From NCBI RefSeq assembly GCF_044502415.1, contig NZ_CP172402.1: 64,000 nucleotides of DNA; one strand, 5' to 3'. This document shows, piece by piece, positions 7,699-19,385 of the stretch. This DNA is from Haloimpatiens lingqiaonensis (GTDB taxonomy: Bacteria; Bacillota; Clostridia; Clostridiales; Clostridiaceae). Made by a program: the position numbers and the translations under genes. Under the pieces are notes generated by a model, which made no database searches, had not been told where the DNA came from, and worked only from the letters and a program-made list of their open reading frames with translations. Positions within the stretch are counted from its first letter, which is position 1. Every line of letters begins with the position of its first letter.

Positions 7699-10600
7699 CT
7701 TAAAGAAGATATTCCACTAAAATAAGGATTGAAACTTACTTTTACTTTTAAAGATAATATAACTGATGTTGACTTAAAGAAGATATTCCACTAAAATAAG
7801 GATTGAAACGCGATTGTCACGGGGGTGATTTTTTGCCTGTATTACTTAAAGAAGATATTCCACTAAAATAAGGATTGAAACAAAGTAAAAGTAATAAAAC
7901 TATCGCGTCCAGTAACCTTAAAGAAGATATTCCACTAAAATAAGGATTGAAACCTCTTGTTATTTCTAATGTTACATTTTGGGGTTTTCTTAAAGAAGAT
8001 ATTCCACTAAAATAAGGATTGAAACTCAACATTAACTTCATTAGTCTTTTGCTCATAGTCCTCTTAAAGAAGATATTCCACTAAAATAAGGATTGAAACT
8101 TTCTTTGGGATGAGGTTCAGAATGATTTTCCTGCTACTTAAAGAAGATATTCCACTAAAATAAGGATTGAAACATATTGAATATGTTCCGCACGATTGGA
8201 TATGTGATTCTTAAAGAAGATATTCCACTAAAATAAGGATTGAAACCAACCAGTAACAACAGATTGAACATATTTTTTACGCTTAAAGAAGATATTCCAC
8301 TAAAATAAGGATTGAAACAGTGTACCCCAAAACCCTTCGTCAGGATGCCAAAAGCTTAAAGAAGATATTCCACTAAAATAAGGATTGAAACTACTTACCA
8401 ATAAGCCTTGATAACTCGCAACTATTCTTAAAGAAGATATTCCACTAAAATAAGGATTGAAACACTTCTTTCATACGTAATTTAAAAGAATTATTCATGC
8501 TTAAAGAAGATATTCCACTAAAATAAGGATTGAAACTTGGTGTTCTCAGGATCATGAATTAGTCCATAAAACCTTAAAGAAGATATTCCACTAAAATAAG
8601 GATTGAAACGAAGAATATGGATTTTCTAATTATGAGGAGTTATTCTTAAAGAAGATATTCCACTAAAATAAGGATTGAAACAAGATAATATAACTGATGT
8701 TGAAACTGCTAATAAGGCTTAAAGAAGATATTCCACTAAAATAAGGATTGAAACACAATTCTTACAATTAATCTATAATTACAGATTAAACTTAAAGAAG
8801 ATATTCCACTAAAATAAGGATTGAAACTATTTGTTGCTTGGTTTTGGGTACTATATGCTTTTCTTAAAGAAGATATTCCACTAAAATAAGGATTGAAACA
8901 TATAATATTATAAAGTTTTGGGGGTGATATAATTGACTTAAAGAAGATATTCCACTAAAATAAGGATTGAAACTTAATTTATTTGGTTCTATTGTTAATT
9001 TTCTGCCCTCTTAAAGAAGATATTCCACTAAAATAAGGATTGAAACTTAAAAAGTTGAAATTCCTGTAGGGGGGTGTTTTTGCTTAAAGAAGATATTCCA
9101 CTAAAATAAGGATTGAAACTTTAAAACAATTTTAGTAAAAATAATTGATATTTTCTTAAAGAAGATATTCCACTAAAATAAGGATTGAAACAAGATATTA
9201 GAAATAAAAAAAAGAAAAAACCTATAACTTAAAGAAGATATTCCACTAAAATAAGGATTGAAACAATGTTGTTGTTAATAAATCAAAAAATAGAAATTTC
9301 TTAAAGAAGATATTCCACTAAAATAAGGATTGAAACGAGTCTTCCTTGATTTGAGATAACATTTCTTTAGGCTTAAAGAAGATATTCCACTAAAATAAGG
9401 ATTGAAACCATATAAAAGATAATCACAGTTATATGATTAATAATGCTTAAAGAAGATATTCCACTAAAATAAGGATTGAAACATGTTTCCCAAACTGATT
9501 CTCCTATTAATGCTAATACTTAAAGAAGATATTCCACTAAAATAAGGATTGAAACTATGCACAAATAAGGGCAATTGATGAAGGCGCTAAACTTAAAGAA
9601 GATATTCCACTAAAATAAGGATTGAAACATAGAAGCTGAGCAATCTCCAGCAGGAATAGGAAAACTTAAAGAAGATATTCCACTAAAATAAGGATTGAAA
9701 CTTTCTTGACACAAACTGAATTTTTCTGCTTTTGGAACTTAAAGAAGATATTCCACTAAAATAAGGATTGAAACTGTACAAATACTAAATGTGATAACAT
9801 TAGTAATCGGTCTTAAAGAAGATATTCCACTAAAATAAGGATTGAAACTTCTCAAAAACCCAATATACATTGGTAAAGTTACGCTTAAAGAAGATATTCC
9901 ACTAAAATAAGGATTGAAACTTAGTTAAATTAACTCTTCCAGCTTCAATGTCATTTCTTAAAGAAGATATTCCACTAAAATAAGGATTGAAACACATACA
10001 AACCTAATTTTGGAATGGACATAAAAGCTTAAAGAAGATATTCCACTAAAATAAGGATTGAAACATCTGTTGCATTTCCTCTGTAAAGTTATAAAATATT
10101 ACTTAAAGAAGATATTCCACTAAAATAAGGATTGAAACCTATATAATTATGTAGATATTTTTTGCCGTCAAAACTTAAAGAAGATATTCCACTAAAATAA
10201 GGATTGAAACTATTGTTTTCTTGCAATTCCTTAATAAGCCTTTTCTTAAAGAAGATATTCCACTAAAATAAGGATTGAAACCTGCTACTGGCGGTTATGA
10301 TTTTGCAGTTAAGAGCGCTTAAAGAAGATATTCCACTAAAATAAGGATTGAAACAAATGGTTTTCAATTGCCCCCCAAAATCCGTCATCCTTAAAGAAGA
10401 TATTCCACTAAAATAAGGATTGAAACTCAGTAGCAGGAAAATCATTCTGAACCTCATCCCACTCTTAAAGAAGATATTCCACTAAAATAAGGATTGAAAC
10501 CTTGCTTGTTTTTGTTAAGTTTTAGCGTTTTTGCTTCTTAAAGAAGATATTCCACTAAAATAAGGATTGAAACAAAGACTTTCAAAACCATTTAAAATAT

Positions 10601-13600
10601 TATTGGGAACTTAAAGAAGATATTCCACTAAAATAAGGATTGAAACATTAAACTGCTTTCATCTAAGATTAGTGTGAAATCCTTAAAGAAGATATTCCAC
10701 TAAAATAAGGATTGAAACAGGGATAAATTTAGTGGATTAGATGAGGCACAAAACTTAAAGAAGATATTCCACTAAAATAAGGATTGAAACAATGTGTGAC
10801 AAAGGTGTGACAAATAAAATTAAAACTTAAAGAAGATATTCCACTAAAATAAGGATTGAAACATTCTTTGAAGTCCAGTGTTTCTTCTAAATTTGGAGCT
10901 TAAAGAAGATATTCCACTAAAATAAGGATTGAAACCCAACATAATTAACATTATTAACTACAACGTTTGCGCTTAAAGAAGATATTCCACTAAAATAAGG
11001 ATTGAAACTAAATTATTAAGATATTTTGTTTAGGGGGTGAAAATCTTAAAGAAGATATTCCACTAAAATAAGGATTGAAACCATTTTACTTGTTTGCCTT
11101 GGTTTGTATTGTATTTCTTAAAGAAGATATTCCACTAAAATAAGGATTGAAACCTGATACATTAACATATTTACCTAAATGCACTTCTCTTAAAGAAGAT
11201 ATTCCACTAAAATAAGGATTGAAACGAATTTAGGAATAAATATAAAGATAAAATTTATATTCTTAAAGAAGATATTCCACTAAAATAAGGATTGAAACTA
11301 AACCCATTCAATTATAGCCCAAGCAATATGAACACTTAAAGAAGATATTCCACTAAAATAAGGATTGAAACCTGTCAATTCATCATAAGCATTTGGGTTG
11401 TAATCCCCTTAAAGAAGATATTCCACTAAAATAAGGATTGAAACAGAGAAGTAGCCCCACTAGGAGCAAAGAAAAAATACTTAAAGAAGATATTCCACTA
11501 AAATAAGGATTGAAACGTTTCTTCTGTTCTTCCTAACTTATGCCGTTTAGACTTAAAGAAGATATTCCACTAAAATAAGGATTGAAACAAAAAACCTATT
11601 GAAAAAAGCCTCAATAATTGCGACTTAAAGAAGATATTCCACTAAAATAAGGATTGAAACAATAAACTTTCTGAATTAGGTTCGGTTGGTGGTAGTCTTA
11701 AAGAAGATATTCCACTAAAATAAGGATTGAAACAGTTTCCCGCAGCCGGCAGTTCTGAAGGGGGTGAAGGCTTAAAGAAGATATTCCACTAAAATAAGGA
11801 TTGAAACAGTGTCCCCCAAAACCCTTCGTTAGGCTGCCAAAACTTAAAGAAGATATTCCACTAAAATAAGGATTGAAACATAGTGTTGTTGATGGTTTTT
11901 CTTCTATTGGTGAAACTTAAAGAAGATATTCCACTAAAATAAGGATTGAAACAGTTTCCCGCAGCCGGCAGTTCTGAAGGGGGTGAAGCTTAAAGAAGAT
12001 ATTCCACTAAAATAAGGATTGAAACTAAATTATTAAGATATTTTGTTTAGGGGGTGAAAACTTAAAGAAGATATTCCACTAAAATAAGGATTGAAACATT
12101 GGAAGCAGCCACTTTGGAAGTTCTTCTGCTTCTTCTTAAAGAAGATATTCCACTAAAATAAGGATTGAAACCCGATCTTAATATCAGCAGTCAATCCAAT
12201 TGCAAGGGTCTTAAAGAAGATATTCCACTAAAATAAGGATTGAAACCTTGAAACTGTTCCCCAAGAAGGTCAAGGAATTCAAACTTAAAGAAGATATTCC
12301 ACTAAAATAAGGATTGAAACATAATGAGCAATAGCAATGAAGTTCAAGTATTTGAACTTAAAGAAGATATTCCACTAAAATAAGGATTGAAACAAGGATA
12401 TGTTGAAACAAAGAATAAAAAATGTATTGCTTAAAGAAGATATTCCACTAAAATAAGGATTGAAACTTTAAATAATGTAAATAAATGTGGTGCGGAAAAA
12501 GTTCTTAAAGAAGATATTCCACTAAAATAAGGATTGAAACCAAGTTCTCAATTATGTTCAGATTGTGGGTGTAAAACTTAAAGAAGATATTCCACTAAAA
12601 TAAGGATTGAAACACTGTTTTGCTATATTTCCACAATTGTCACATGAAAACTTAAAGAAGATATTCCACTAAAATAAGGATTGAAACGTAGTTTTTCGTA
12701 GGAAGTTTCTTGTAATTCTTCTTCTTAAAGAAGATATTCCACTAAAATAAGGATTGAAACGAAAAGTTAAAAGGTATAACAATAGACGATATTTTCTTAA
12801 AGAAGATATTCCACTAAAATAAGGATTGAAACGGGTAAAATTGGGATAATAAATAATAAAGCTAATTGACTTAAAGAAGATATTCCACTAAAATAAGGAT
12901 TGAAACCTAGTCATGCAATTAATTCTGTGTCGGTTCTGAGTCCTTAAAGAAGATATTCCACTAAAATAAGGATTGAAACTCTATTGATGTATATTTATCA
13001 TATAATTTCTTTATACTTAAAGAAGATATTCCACTAAAATAAGGATTGAAACACTAAAGTATCCTGGAATGGTGATGACTATTTCTCTTAAAGAAGATAT
13101 TCCACTAAAATAAGGATTGAAACAGTTGCTGCATTGTAAGATTGGAAGTTACTATTAAAGCTTAAAGAAGATATTCCACTAAAATAAGGATTGAAACTGA
13201 GAAATATGCCAAAGATAATGACATGACCTATACTTAAAGAAGATATTCCACTAAAATAAGGATTGAAACAAATCAAAAAGTTTCCTGTTATTGTGTCGAG
13301 TTGGGCTTAAAGAAGATATTCCACTAAAATAAGGATTGAAACCTGCTGAATTAATGCCAGGAGAAACTGGAGTGCTTCTTAAAGAAGATATTCCACTAAA
13401 ATAAGGATTGAAACAAAGAGGAAGGAGACAATGGTGACTAATGGGAGGCACTTAAAGAAGATATTCCACTAAAATAAGGATTGAAACATTAGTGCAAGCT
13501 CTTCTACACTGTAAGAAGCTCCATCTTAAAGAAGAATGTAGAGCTTATAAAGGCTTAAAGAAGATATTCCACTAAAATAAGGATTGAAACCTTATATGGC

Positions 13601-16368
13601 CATGAGCTATTTGCATTGAACTTTCACATTCTTAAAGAAGATATTCCACTAAAATAAGGATTGAAACAAAAAGTTTAAATCAAATGAAGTTATAAGAATT
13701 GCACTTAAAGAAGATATTCCACTAAAATAAGGATTGAAACAATAGCTTGAAAGGTTAGGAGCTATAAGAGTTAAGCTCTTAAAGAAGATATTCCACTAAA
13801 ATAAGGATTGAAACTAAGAATACACATTATCTAGCTTAAATCTTTTATTCTTAAAGAAGATATTCCACTAAAATAAGGATTGAAACAAATTGGATAATAT
13901 GGGAAATGGGAGTGGAAATTGCTTAAAGAAGATATTCCACTAAAATAAGGATTGAAACCATGATTTAAGAAAAGAAATAGAAGGGTATCTTAAAACTTAA
14001 AGAAGATATTCCACTAAAATAAGGATTGAAACTATACTGTATACTATCTATATTAAAGCTATGGCTAACTTAAAGAAGATATTCCACTAAAATAAGGATT
14101 GAAACCTATACTTACATATTACACATAATAACTACACACACTTAAAGAAGATATTCCACTAAAATAAGGATTGAAACTTTTGCTTTAGACTATAAAAAAT
14201 TAAAAATAAATTACTTAAAGAAGATATTCCACTAAAATAAGGATTGAAACTATAGCTTCTGGTAACGCTCATGGAAATTAAAAAATCTTAAAGAAGATAT
14301 TCCACTAAAATAAGGATTGAAACAAAAACATTACCATGGTGGAAAATTTACCACATGGCTTAAAGAAGATATTCCACTAAAATAAGGATTGAAACTAAGT
14401 TAAATGCGTACAATATTGCAACGCTTGTAACTTAAAGAAGATATTCCACTAAAATAAGGATTGAAACCTTTCCCTCCAAATAATAATATAATGGAGGCAT
14501 AGTGCTTAAAGAAGATATTCCACTAAAATAAGGATTGAAACTTTCGTACTTCTCCCATACTCATATCCTGAACCAGCTTAAAGAAGATATTCCACTAAAA
14601 TAAGGATTGAAACCAATATTTAAACGTATCAAAATCACACGTATCGGCTCTTAAAGAAGATATTCCACTAAAATAAGGATTGAAACATAAAGCTGGTGGC
14701 AATGCTAGTAAAAACGCAGTAGCTTAAAGAAGATATTCCACTAAAATAAGGATTGAAACAAGAAAAATTAATAAAACTTACAAAAAACACTTGACCTTAA
14801 AGAAGATATTCCACTAAAATAAGGATTGAAACTAGGAAATAAGTCTTATAAAATAAAAGAGGATTTAAACTTAAAGAAGATATTCCACTAAAATAAGGAT
14901 TGAAACATTCTACATGTAAAAAGTTAGTAATTAGCGACTTAAACTTAAAGAAGATATTCCACTAAAATAAGGATTGAAACAGTGTATGCAATATAAAGCA
15001 TATAACAGGAGTTAACTTAAAGAAGATATTCCACTAAAATAAGGATTGAAACATTCTAAGTAGCTAATTACTTCTTCTATTATCATTTCTTAAAGAAGAT
15101 ATTCCACTAAAATAAGGATTGAAACTATATAAAAATAATAAGTACTGCACACTGAATGGGGCTTAAAGAAGATATTCCACTAAAATAAGGATTGAAACTC
15201 TAAAATTAATTCTACTAATCTGTAGTAATCTCTGCTTAAAGAAGATATTCCACTAAAATAAGGATTGAAACTTGAGTATGGGTTATCAGTAAACACGAAT
15301 TATGATGCTTAAAGAAGATATTCCACTAAAATAAGGATTGAAACAAGTACCTGCAGGTATAGTCACATAATTTAGTAGTTCTTAAAGAAGATATTCCACT
15401 AAAATAAGGATTGAAACTCAGCTATAACTACTGTAGATCTTAGAATGTATTTAGCCTTAAAGAAGATATTCCACTAAAATAAGGATTGAAACTATTTCAT
15501 ATATTCAGTGGAATAGTTAAGGAATTTTACTTAAAGAAGATATTCCACTAAAATAAGGATTGAAACCTACTTCAACCCCAAATAAAAGTCTCCCACAAAA
15601 GGCTTAAAGAAGATATTCCACTAAAATAAGGATTGAAACAACCGTTGGGACAAGCCACCTCAAGAGGTATAATTCTTAAAGAAGATATTCCACTAAAATA
15701 AGGATTGAAACCAAGAGAAACTTAAAACCCTTGAAGATGAAAACTTAGTCTTAAAGAAGATATTCCACTAAAATAAGGATTGAAACTTGCATAATACTCT
15801 ACCATCTTCCGCAACAAACCTACTTAAAGAAGATATTCCACTAAAATAAGGATTGAAACCCTTCTTCGGTATTGGGTAACTCTGCGGTCATATTTCTTAA
15901 AGAAGATATTCCACTAAAATAAGGATTGAAACCAATTCTTGCAGTTACATTCCATGATCTGTTCTGTCCTTAAAGAAGATATTCCACTAAAATAAGGATT
16001 GAAACAAAGTTATCATATGCCTTTAGTAGTTAAAAGCTATACTTAAAGAAGATATTCCACTAAAATAAGGATTGAAACTTTTGGGGGGAAGAACTAATAG
16101 ATATTCATGGTGTCTTAAAGAAGATATTCCACTAAAATAAGGATTGAAACGTTGTAGGATTGCAGTATAATATCGGTGATTTCCCCTTAAAGAAGATATT
16201 CCACTAAAATAAGGATTGAAACCAATTAGGAACTGTAAGCGTGAGAAGATAAGGAGTACTTAAAGAAGATATTCCACTAAAATAAGGATTGAAACATAAA
16301 TAATTTTTTACCGAAGTTGTAGTATGCGAAGCTTAAAGAAGGTATTCTTACAAAGGGTTAAAAATAAT
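7699..16368 (+). CRISPR. Very large CRISPR array, 37-nt repeats, ~118 units
   Basis: The repeat is 37 nt, starting CTTAAAGAAGATATTCC and ending AAAATAAGGATTGAAAC. I counted 118 full copies by position (first at 7699, last intact one at 16259-16295), all identical by eye, plus a degenerate terminal copy at 16332 and a 10-nt truncated copy at 13525. Spacers are 34-40 nt, mostly 35-37. Several spacers are related: 7736 with 8682, 8100 with 10427 (opposite strands), 8319 with 11808, 11009 with 12026, and 11734 with 11953. Array transcripts should be cut by Cas6 to crRNAs carrying an ATTGAAAC 5' handle. Open frames across the array are artefacts of the repeat. Confidence 0.98.
13488..13553 (+). 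repeat. Aberrant array unit with truncated repeat
   Basis: Between two intact repeats lie 66 bases rather than one spacer: a 37-nt spacer, the first 10 bases of a repeat (CTTAAAGAAG at 13525-13534), then 19 bases before the next full repeat. This looks like an internal deletion that removed most of one repeat and part of the following spacer. Confidence 0.8.
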
Positions 16369-16415
16369 TCTCTAGATTATATTTTAAATATGAATATAAT
16401 TTAGAGAATTATTTT
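16363..16415 (+). terminator. Hairpin after CRISPR array
   Basis: AATAATTCTCTAGATTATAT pairs almost perfectly with ATATAATTTAGAGAATTATT about ten bases later, followed by TTAATATTTAG. It lies just past the degenerate last repeat and before the cas1 promoter, so it probably ends array transcription. Confidence 0.75.
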
Positions 16416-16433
16416 AATATTTAGTAAATTAAT

Positions 16434-16462
16434 TTGAAATCAATAAAATTTAAATGTATAAT
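16434..16462 (+). promoter_or_regulatory. Sigma-A-type promoter for cas1
   Basis: TTGAAA at 16434-16439 and TATAAT at 16457-16462 are separated by exactly 17 bases, about 60 bases before the cas1 start. Together with the preceding terminator hairpin this suggests cas1 is transcribed separately from the array. Confidence 0.65.
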
Positions 16463-16523
16463 AAATGTAAATAAGTAAATGATTATACAAATTAAAGTAG
16501 TTGTGTTAAAAGGGGGGAGGTTT

Positions 16524-17507
16524 ATGCAACTAGTTATAAATTCAAGAGGAGCCTACATAAGTAAGGTAAATGATAGATTTCAAATTAAAATAGGTAATGA
16601 AAAAAATGAGTATTCTTGCAAAAAGGTGGAGAGAATTTTAATTACTACATCGGCTATGGTAAGTACAGATGCTTTAAAGTTAGCTATGGAAAATAATATA
16701 GATGTAGTATTTTTGGAATATAATGGGCAACCATTCGGGAGAGTGTGGCATTCAAAATTAGGTAGCATATCAACAATCAGAAGAAAACAATTAAAACTTG
16801 TTGATATGGATTTGGGAACTAAAATGGTAAAAGAATGGATATGTCAAAAGGTGGATAACCAAATAAAGCATTTAGAAAAATTAAAAGTTAATAGAAAAGA
16901 AGATAAAATAGAAGTTATTGAAGAGGCTATATCTAAAATGGAAGAACAAAGGCAGCAAATATTAAAAGTAGAAGACAAACCTATTGATGAGGTGAGAAAT
17001 AGCATAGAAGGTCATGAAGGAACTGCTGGAAGAGTATACTTTAATGCGTTAGGAAAATTGATACCTAAGCAGTATGAATTCTCAGGAAGAAGTAAAAATC
17101 CAGCAAAGGATATGTTTAATTGTATGCTTAATTATGCATATGGAGTATTATATTCCAATGTTGAGAAGGCATGTATAATAGCAGGTTTAGATCCATACAT
17201 AGGAATTATACATACAGACAATTACAATAAAACCGCATTGACTTTTGACATAATTGAAATGTATAGGGGATACATGGATGAGGTAGTATTTAAATTGTTT
17301 AGTAAAAGAAAAGTTAAGAATGAAATGTTTGATGATATTCAAGGAGGAGTTTGGCTTAACAAAGAAGGGAAGCAACTTTTAATAGCTGCTATAAATGAAA
17401 GATTTGCTGAAAGAATAAAATATAAAGGTAGAAACATAGAGCTAAATAATATTATTCAATATGATTGCCACTCTATAGCTAATTATATGAGTGAATTCGG
17501 AAACTAA
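16524..17507 (+). CDS. cas1: CRISPR integrase Cas1 (type I-B)
   Basis: Metal-dependent integrase that, with Cas2, inserts new spacers next to the leader. The 327-residue product is the usual length. The N-terminal beta domain (about residues 1-80) precedes the helical catalytic domain, with E165 in GHEGTAGRVYF, H230 in GIIHTDNYNK and acidic residues D242/E245 in FDIIEMYRGYMDE as the likely metal ligands. The ATG at 16524 follows AGGGGGGAGG; an upstream in-frame start lacks a site. cas1 lies at the trailer end of the array, and a transposase gene separates it from cas2, so the adaptation genes are no longer one operon. Confidence 0.95.
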   Translation: MQLVINSRGAYISKVNDRFQIKIGNEKNEYSCKKVERILITTSAMVSTDALKLAMENNIDVVFLEYNGQPFGRVWHSKLGSISTIRRKQLKLVDMDLGTKMVKEWICQKVDNQIKHLEKLKVNRKEDKIEVIEEAISKMEEQRQQILKVEDKPIDEVRNSIEGHEGTAGRVYFNALGKLIPKQYEFSGRSKNPAKDMFNCMLNYAYGVLYSNVEKACIIAGLDPYIGIIHTDNYNKTALTFDIIEMYRGYMDEVVFKLFSKRKVKNEMFDDIQGGVWLNKEGKQLLIAAINERFAERIKYKGRNIELNNIIQYDCHSIANYMSEFGN

Positions 17508-17559
17508 TTTCCAATAAGTTTTTCAATAACACTAATATTATTTTAGTGCGGAGCACTTA

Positions 17560-19290
17560 TTATATTATGGTTTTTATTTAGTTTTACTTAAAAAAGAGTA
17601 TAGCAAAGCTAACTCACCGATAGGTGAATTTTGTGAAAACTTAACAATTATCTAGATTAGCAGGCTTTATTTATAGCTAATTCTAGAATGTCCAATATGT
17701 TAATTTTAGAAATAGATAGTTGAGCATCCAAATGAATATTGATGCTATGGATTAATGTCCACCAACACCAACGCTTTTTACCACGACAGTGGGATTCTTC
17801 CATATTATAGTCTTCCAGTATTCTTTTATTTACTCGCTCTGAAGAAGTTCTCTTTTTCATTATTTGTTTCCAAAGGTCAGAGTTTCTAGGTATAGCAGTA
17901 AATAAACGCAAGTCATCACTTGGCTTTACGTATATTACACGGCCGTAGGCACTAGGAGAACATTCTTCCTTATGAGGACATTCTTTAATTTTACCTTTTA
18001 CTAAAGGACATCTATATTTAATTCTACTTCTGCCTTTATCGTACCAATCATATACCATTGGTTGGTTGCATTTGCAGATGGGAATACCGTCCTTAGTATA
18101 TCCAATTGGTGGTTCATATTTATTTTTACCTTTACCCTTTGGATTAAGGGATATAACAGCTTTTATATTCCATTCATTAAGAAGTTTATACGTAGGATAG
18201 TTATCATGAGCAGCATCTGCGATGAACTTATCGAAGTTAAACAAAGGATACATCTTTCTAACTTCTGAAAGTGCAAAAATTGCAGTAACACCATCATAAC
18301 GCTGTGCTTGTACCATCCTAAAATATATAGGAAGATCCTTTTTAACATTAGGATTATAGACACTAAGAAAATATAGGCAATGACCATAATACCACTTTTC
18401 GTGGTAACTGTCCCAACCGCGTCTAGCGTCAGGGTCAGAGAATCTTCTATTGCATTTGCAGTTAAAAACACCTTTTTTAACACAATCGCAGGTCTTAATG
18501 CCTAATGAGCTTCCGCCTGTTTCAAGACAGGTGCCATCTCCAGATATATCAAGTTTTTGAGTATTACCAAGGAGACCTAGTTTGGCAGAAGGCTCAACAG
18601 CTAACTTTGCAAAAATTTGTTGAAATAGCTTTTCATGGCGAGTTTCGATGGTTCGTCCCGTAAGAGCTTGTTCAACTAAATTTTTAATAACACCAGGATG
18701 TTTTGGTGGTAGTTTTTCATTCTTGCCAAGTTTTTTACGGGGCTTGGAAGTAAAAGGATGAAGGGAGTCCTTGGCTGATTTTTCAGCCTCAGGGCTCATG
18801 CCCCAAAATCTTGATATGAAATCATAATGAGTACCTAATCCTGGTACATTAGATTTTTGAACACCAATGATGGTGCAAAGTATATCATGTGCACGTAAGT
18901 GTTTAATCCATTTAGGTAAACTATAAAAACCTAAATCGGACATTAAAATAAATGACCTAAGAAGTTCAGGTTGTTGATTTGAAGGTTTACCAGTTAAAGA
19001 ATACATTGGACTGACTAATGATTTTATGTCATCAAGATTTAAAGTGTAGAGTTTTTGGATGCTTGATGAATAGTATTCTACGATAGTAGGGTTAGCTTTA
19101 TAAAGTTTAATAATGCTTGATAAAAGAAAATTTTGATAATCAAAATGGCTACGCCAATAACCTAACATAAAAAATCACCTCGCAATATTTTGTAAATAGT
19201 TTCTATAGTGCGAGGCTGCAAATTTTACAAACTTTGTCAAGCAATTTTGGAAAAAATATAAGTTTTTTTTGTTATTTTGTTTAAAATTTT
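17560..19290 (-). mobile_element. Insertion sequence between cas1 and cas2 (ends approximate)
   Basis: A single transposase gene on the minus strand, with AT-rich flanks, separates cas1 from cas2. I could not identify convincing terminal inverted repeats or a target duplication by eye, so the limits are approximate. The arrangement suggests insertion into a once-continuous cas operon without damage to either coding sequence. Confidence 0.6.
17657..19168 (-). CDS. DDE transposase (IS1182/ISNCY-like)
   Basis: The 503-residue protein has an N-terminal region of about 170 residues with LLRSFILMSDLGFYSLPKW, as in IS1182/ISNCY-type transposases, then a DDE core: KLDISGDGTCLETG supplies the first acidic residue, FIADAAHDNYPTYKLL the second, with a C-terminal ERVNKRILEDYNME segment. 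Cysteine pairs (CDCVKKGVFNCKC and CPLVKGKIKECPHKEEC) suggest zinc-binding inserts. The frame looks intact. It reads against the cas genes and may reduce or replace transcription of cas2-cas4. The IS family assignment is by general resemblance. Confidence 0.75.
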   Translation of the reverse strand: MLGYWRSHFDYQNFLLSSIIKLYKANPTIVEYYSSSIQKLYTLNLDDIKSLVSPMYSLTGKPSNQQPELLRSFILMSDLGFYSLPKWIKHLRAHDILCTIIGVQKSNVPGLGTHYDFISRFWGMSPEAEKSAKDSLHPFTSKPRKKLGKNEKLPPKHPGVIKNLVEQALTGRTIETRHEKLFQQIFAKLAVEPSAKLGLLGNTQKLDISGDGTCLETGGSSLGIKTCDCVKKGVFNCKCNRRFSDPDARRGWDSYHEKWYYGHCLYFLSVYNPNVKKDLPIYFRMVQAQRYDGVTAIFALSEVRKMYPLFNFDKFIADAAHDNYPTYKLLNEWNIKAVISLNPKGKGKNKYEPPIGYTKDGIPICKCNQPMVYDWYDKGRSRIKYRCPLVKGKIKECPHKEECSPSAYGRVIYVKPSDDLRLFTAIPRNSDLWKQIMKKRTSSERVNKRILEDYNMEESHCRGKKRWCWWTLIHSINIHLDAQLSISKINILDILELAINKAC

Positions 19291-19385
19291 GGGGGGAAGT
19301 TAAAATTGACACCCTTCGGGATTGAGATAAATGGAGGCCTAAGGGTTTCCGAATATACTTTATATATTAGAGGAGGTTATCTAAA

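Noticed and set aside
7817..13451. Minus-strand open frames within 7817-8056, 10263-10457, 13088-13276 and 13251-13451 with repeated FNPYFSGISSL
   Set aside because: They are translations of the CRISPR repeat, which happens to lack stops in that frame; no start signals and no protein family.
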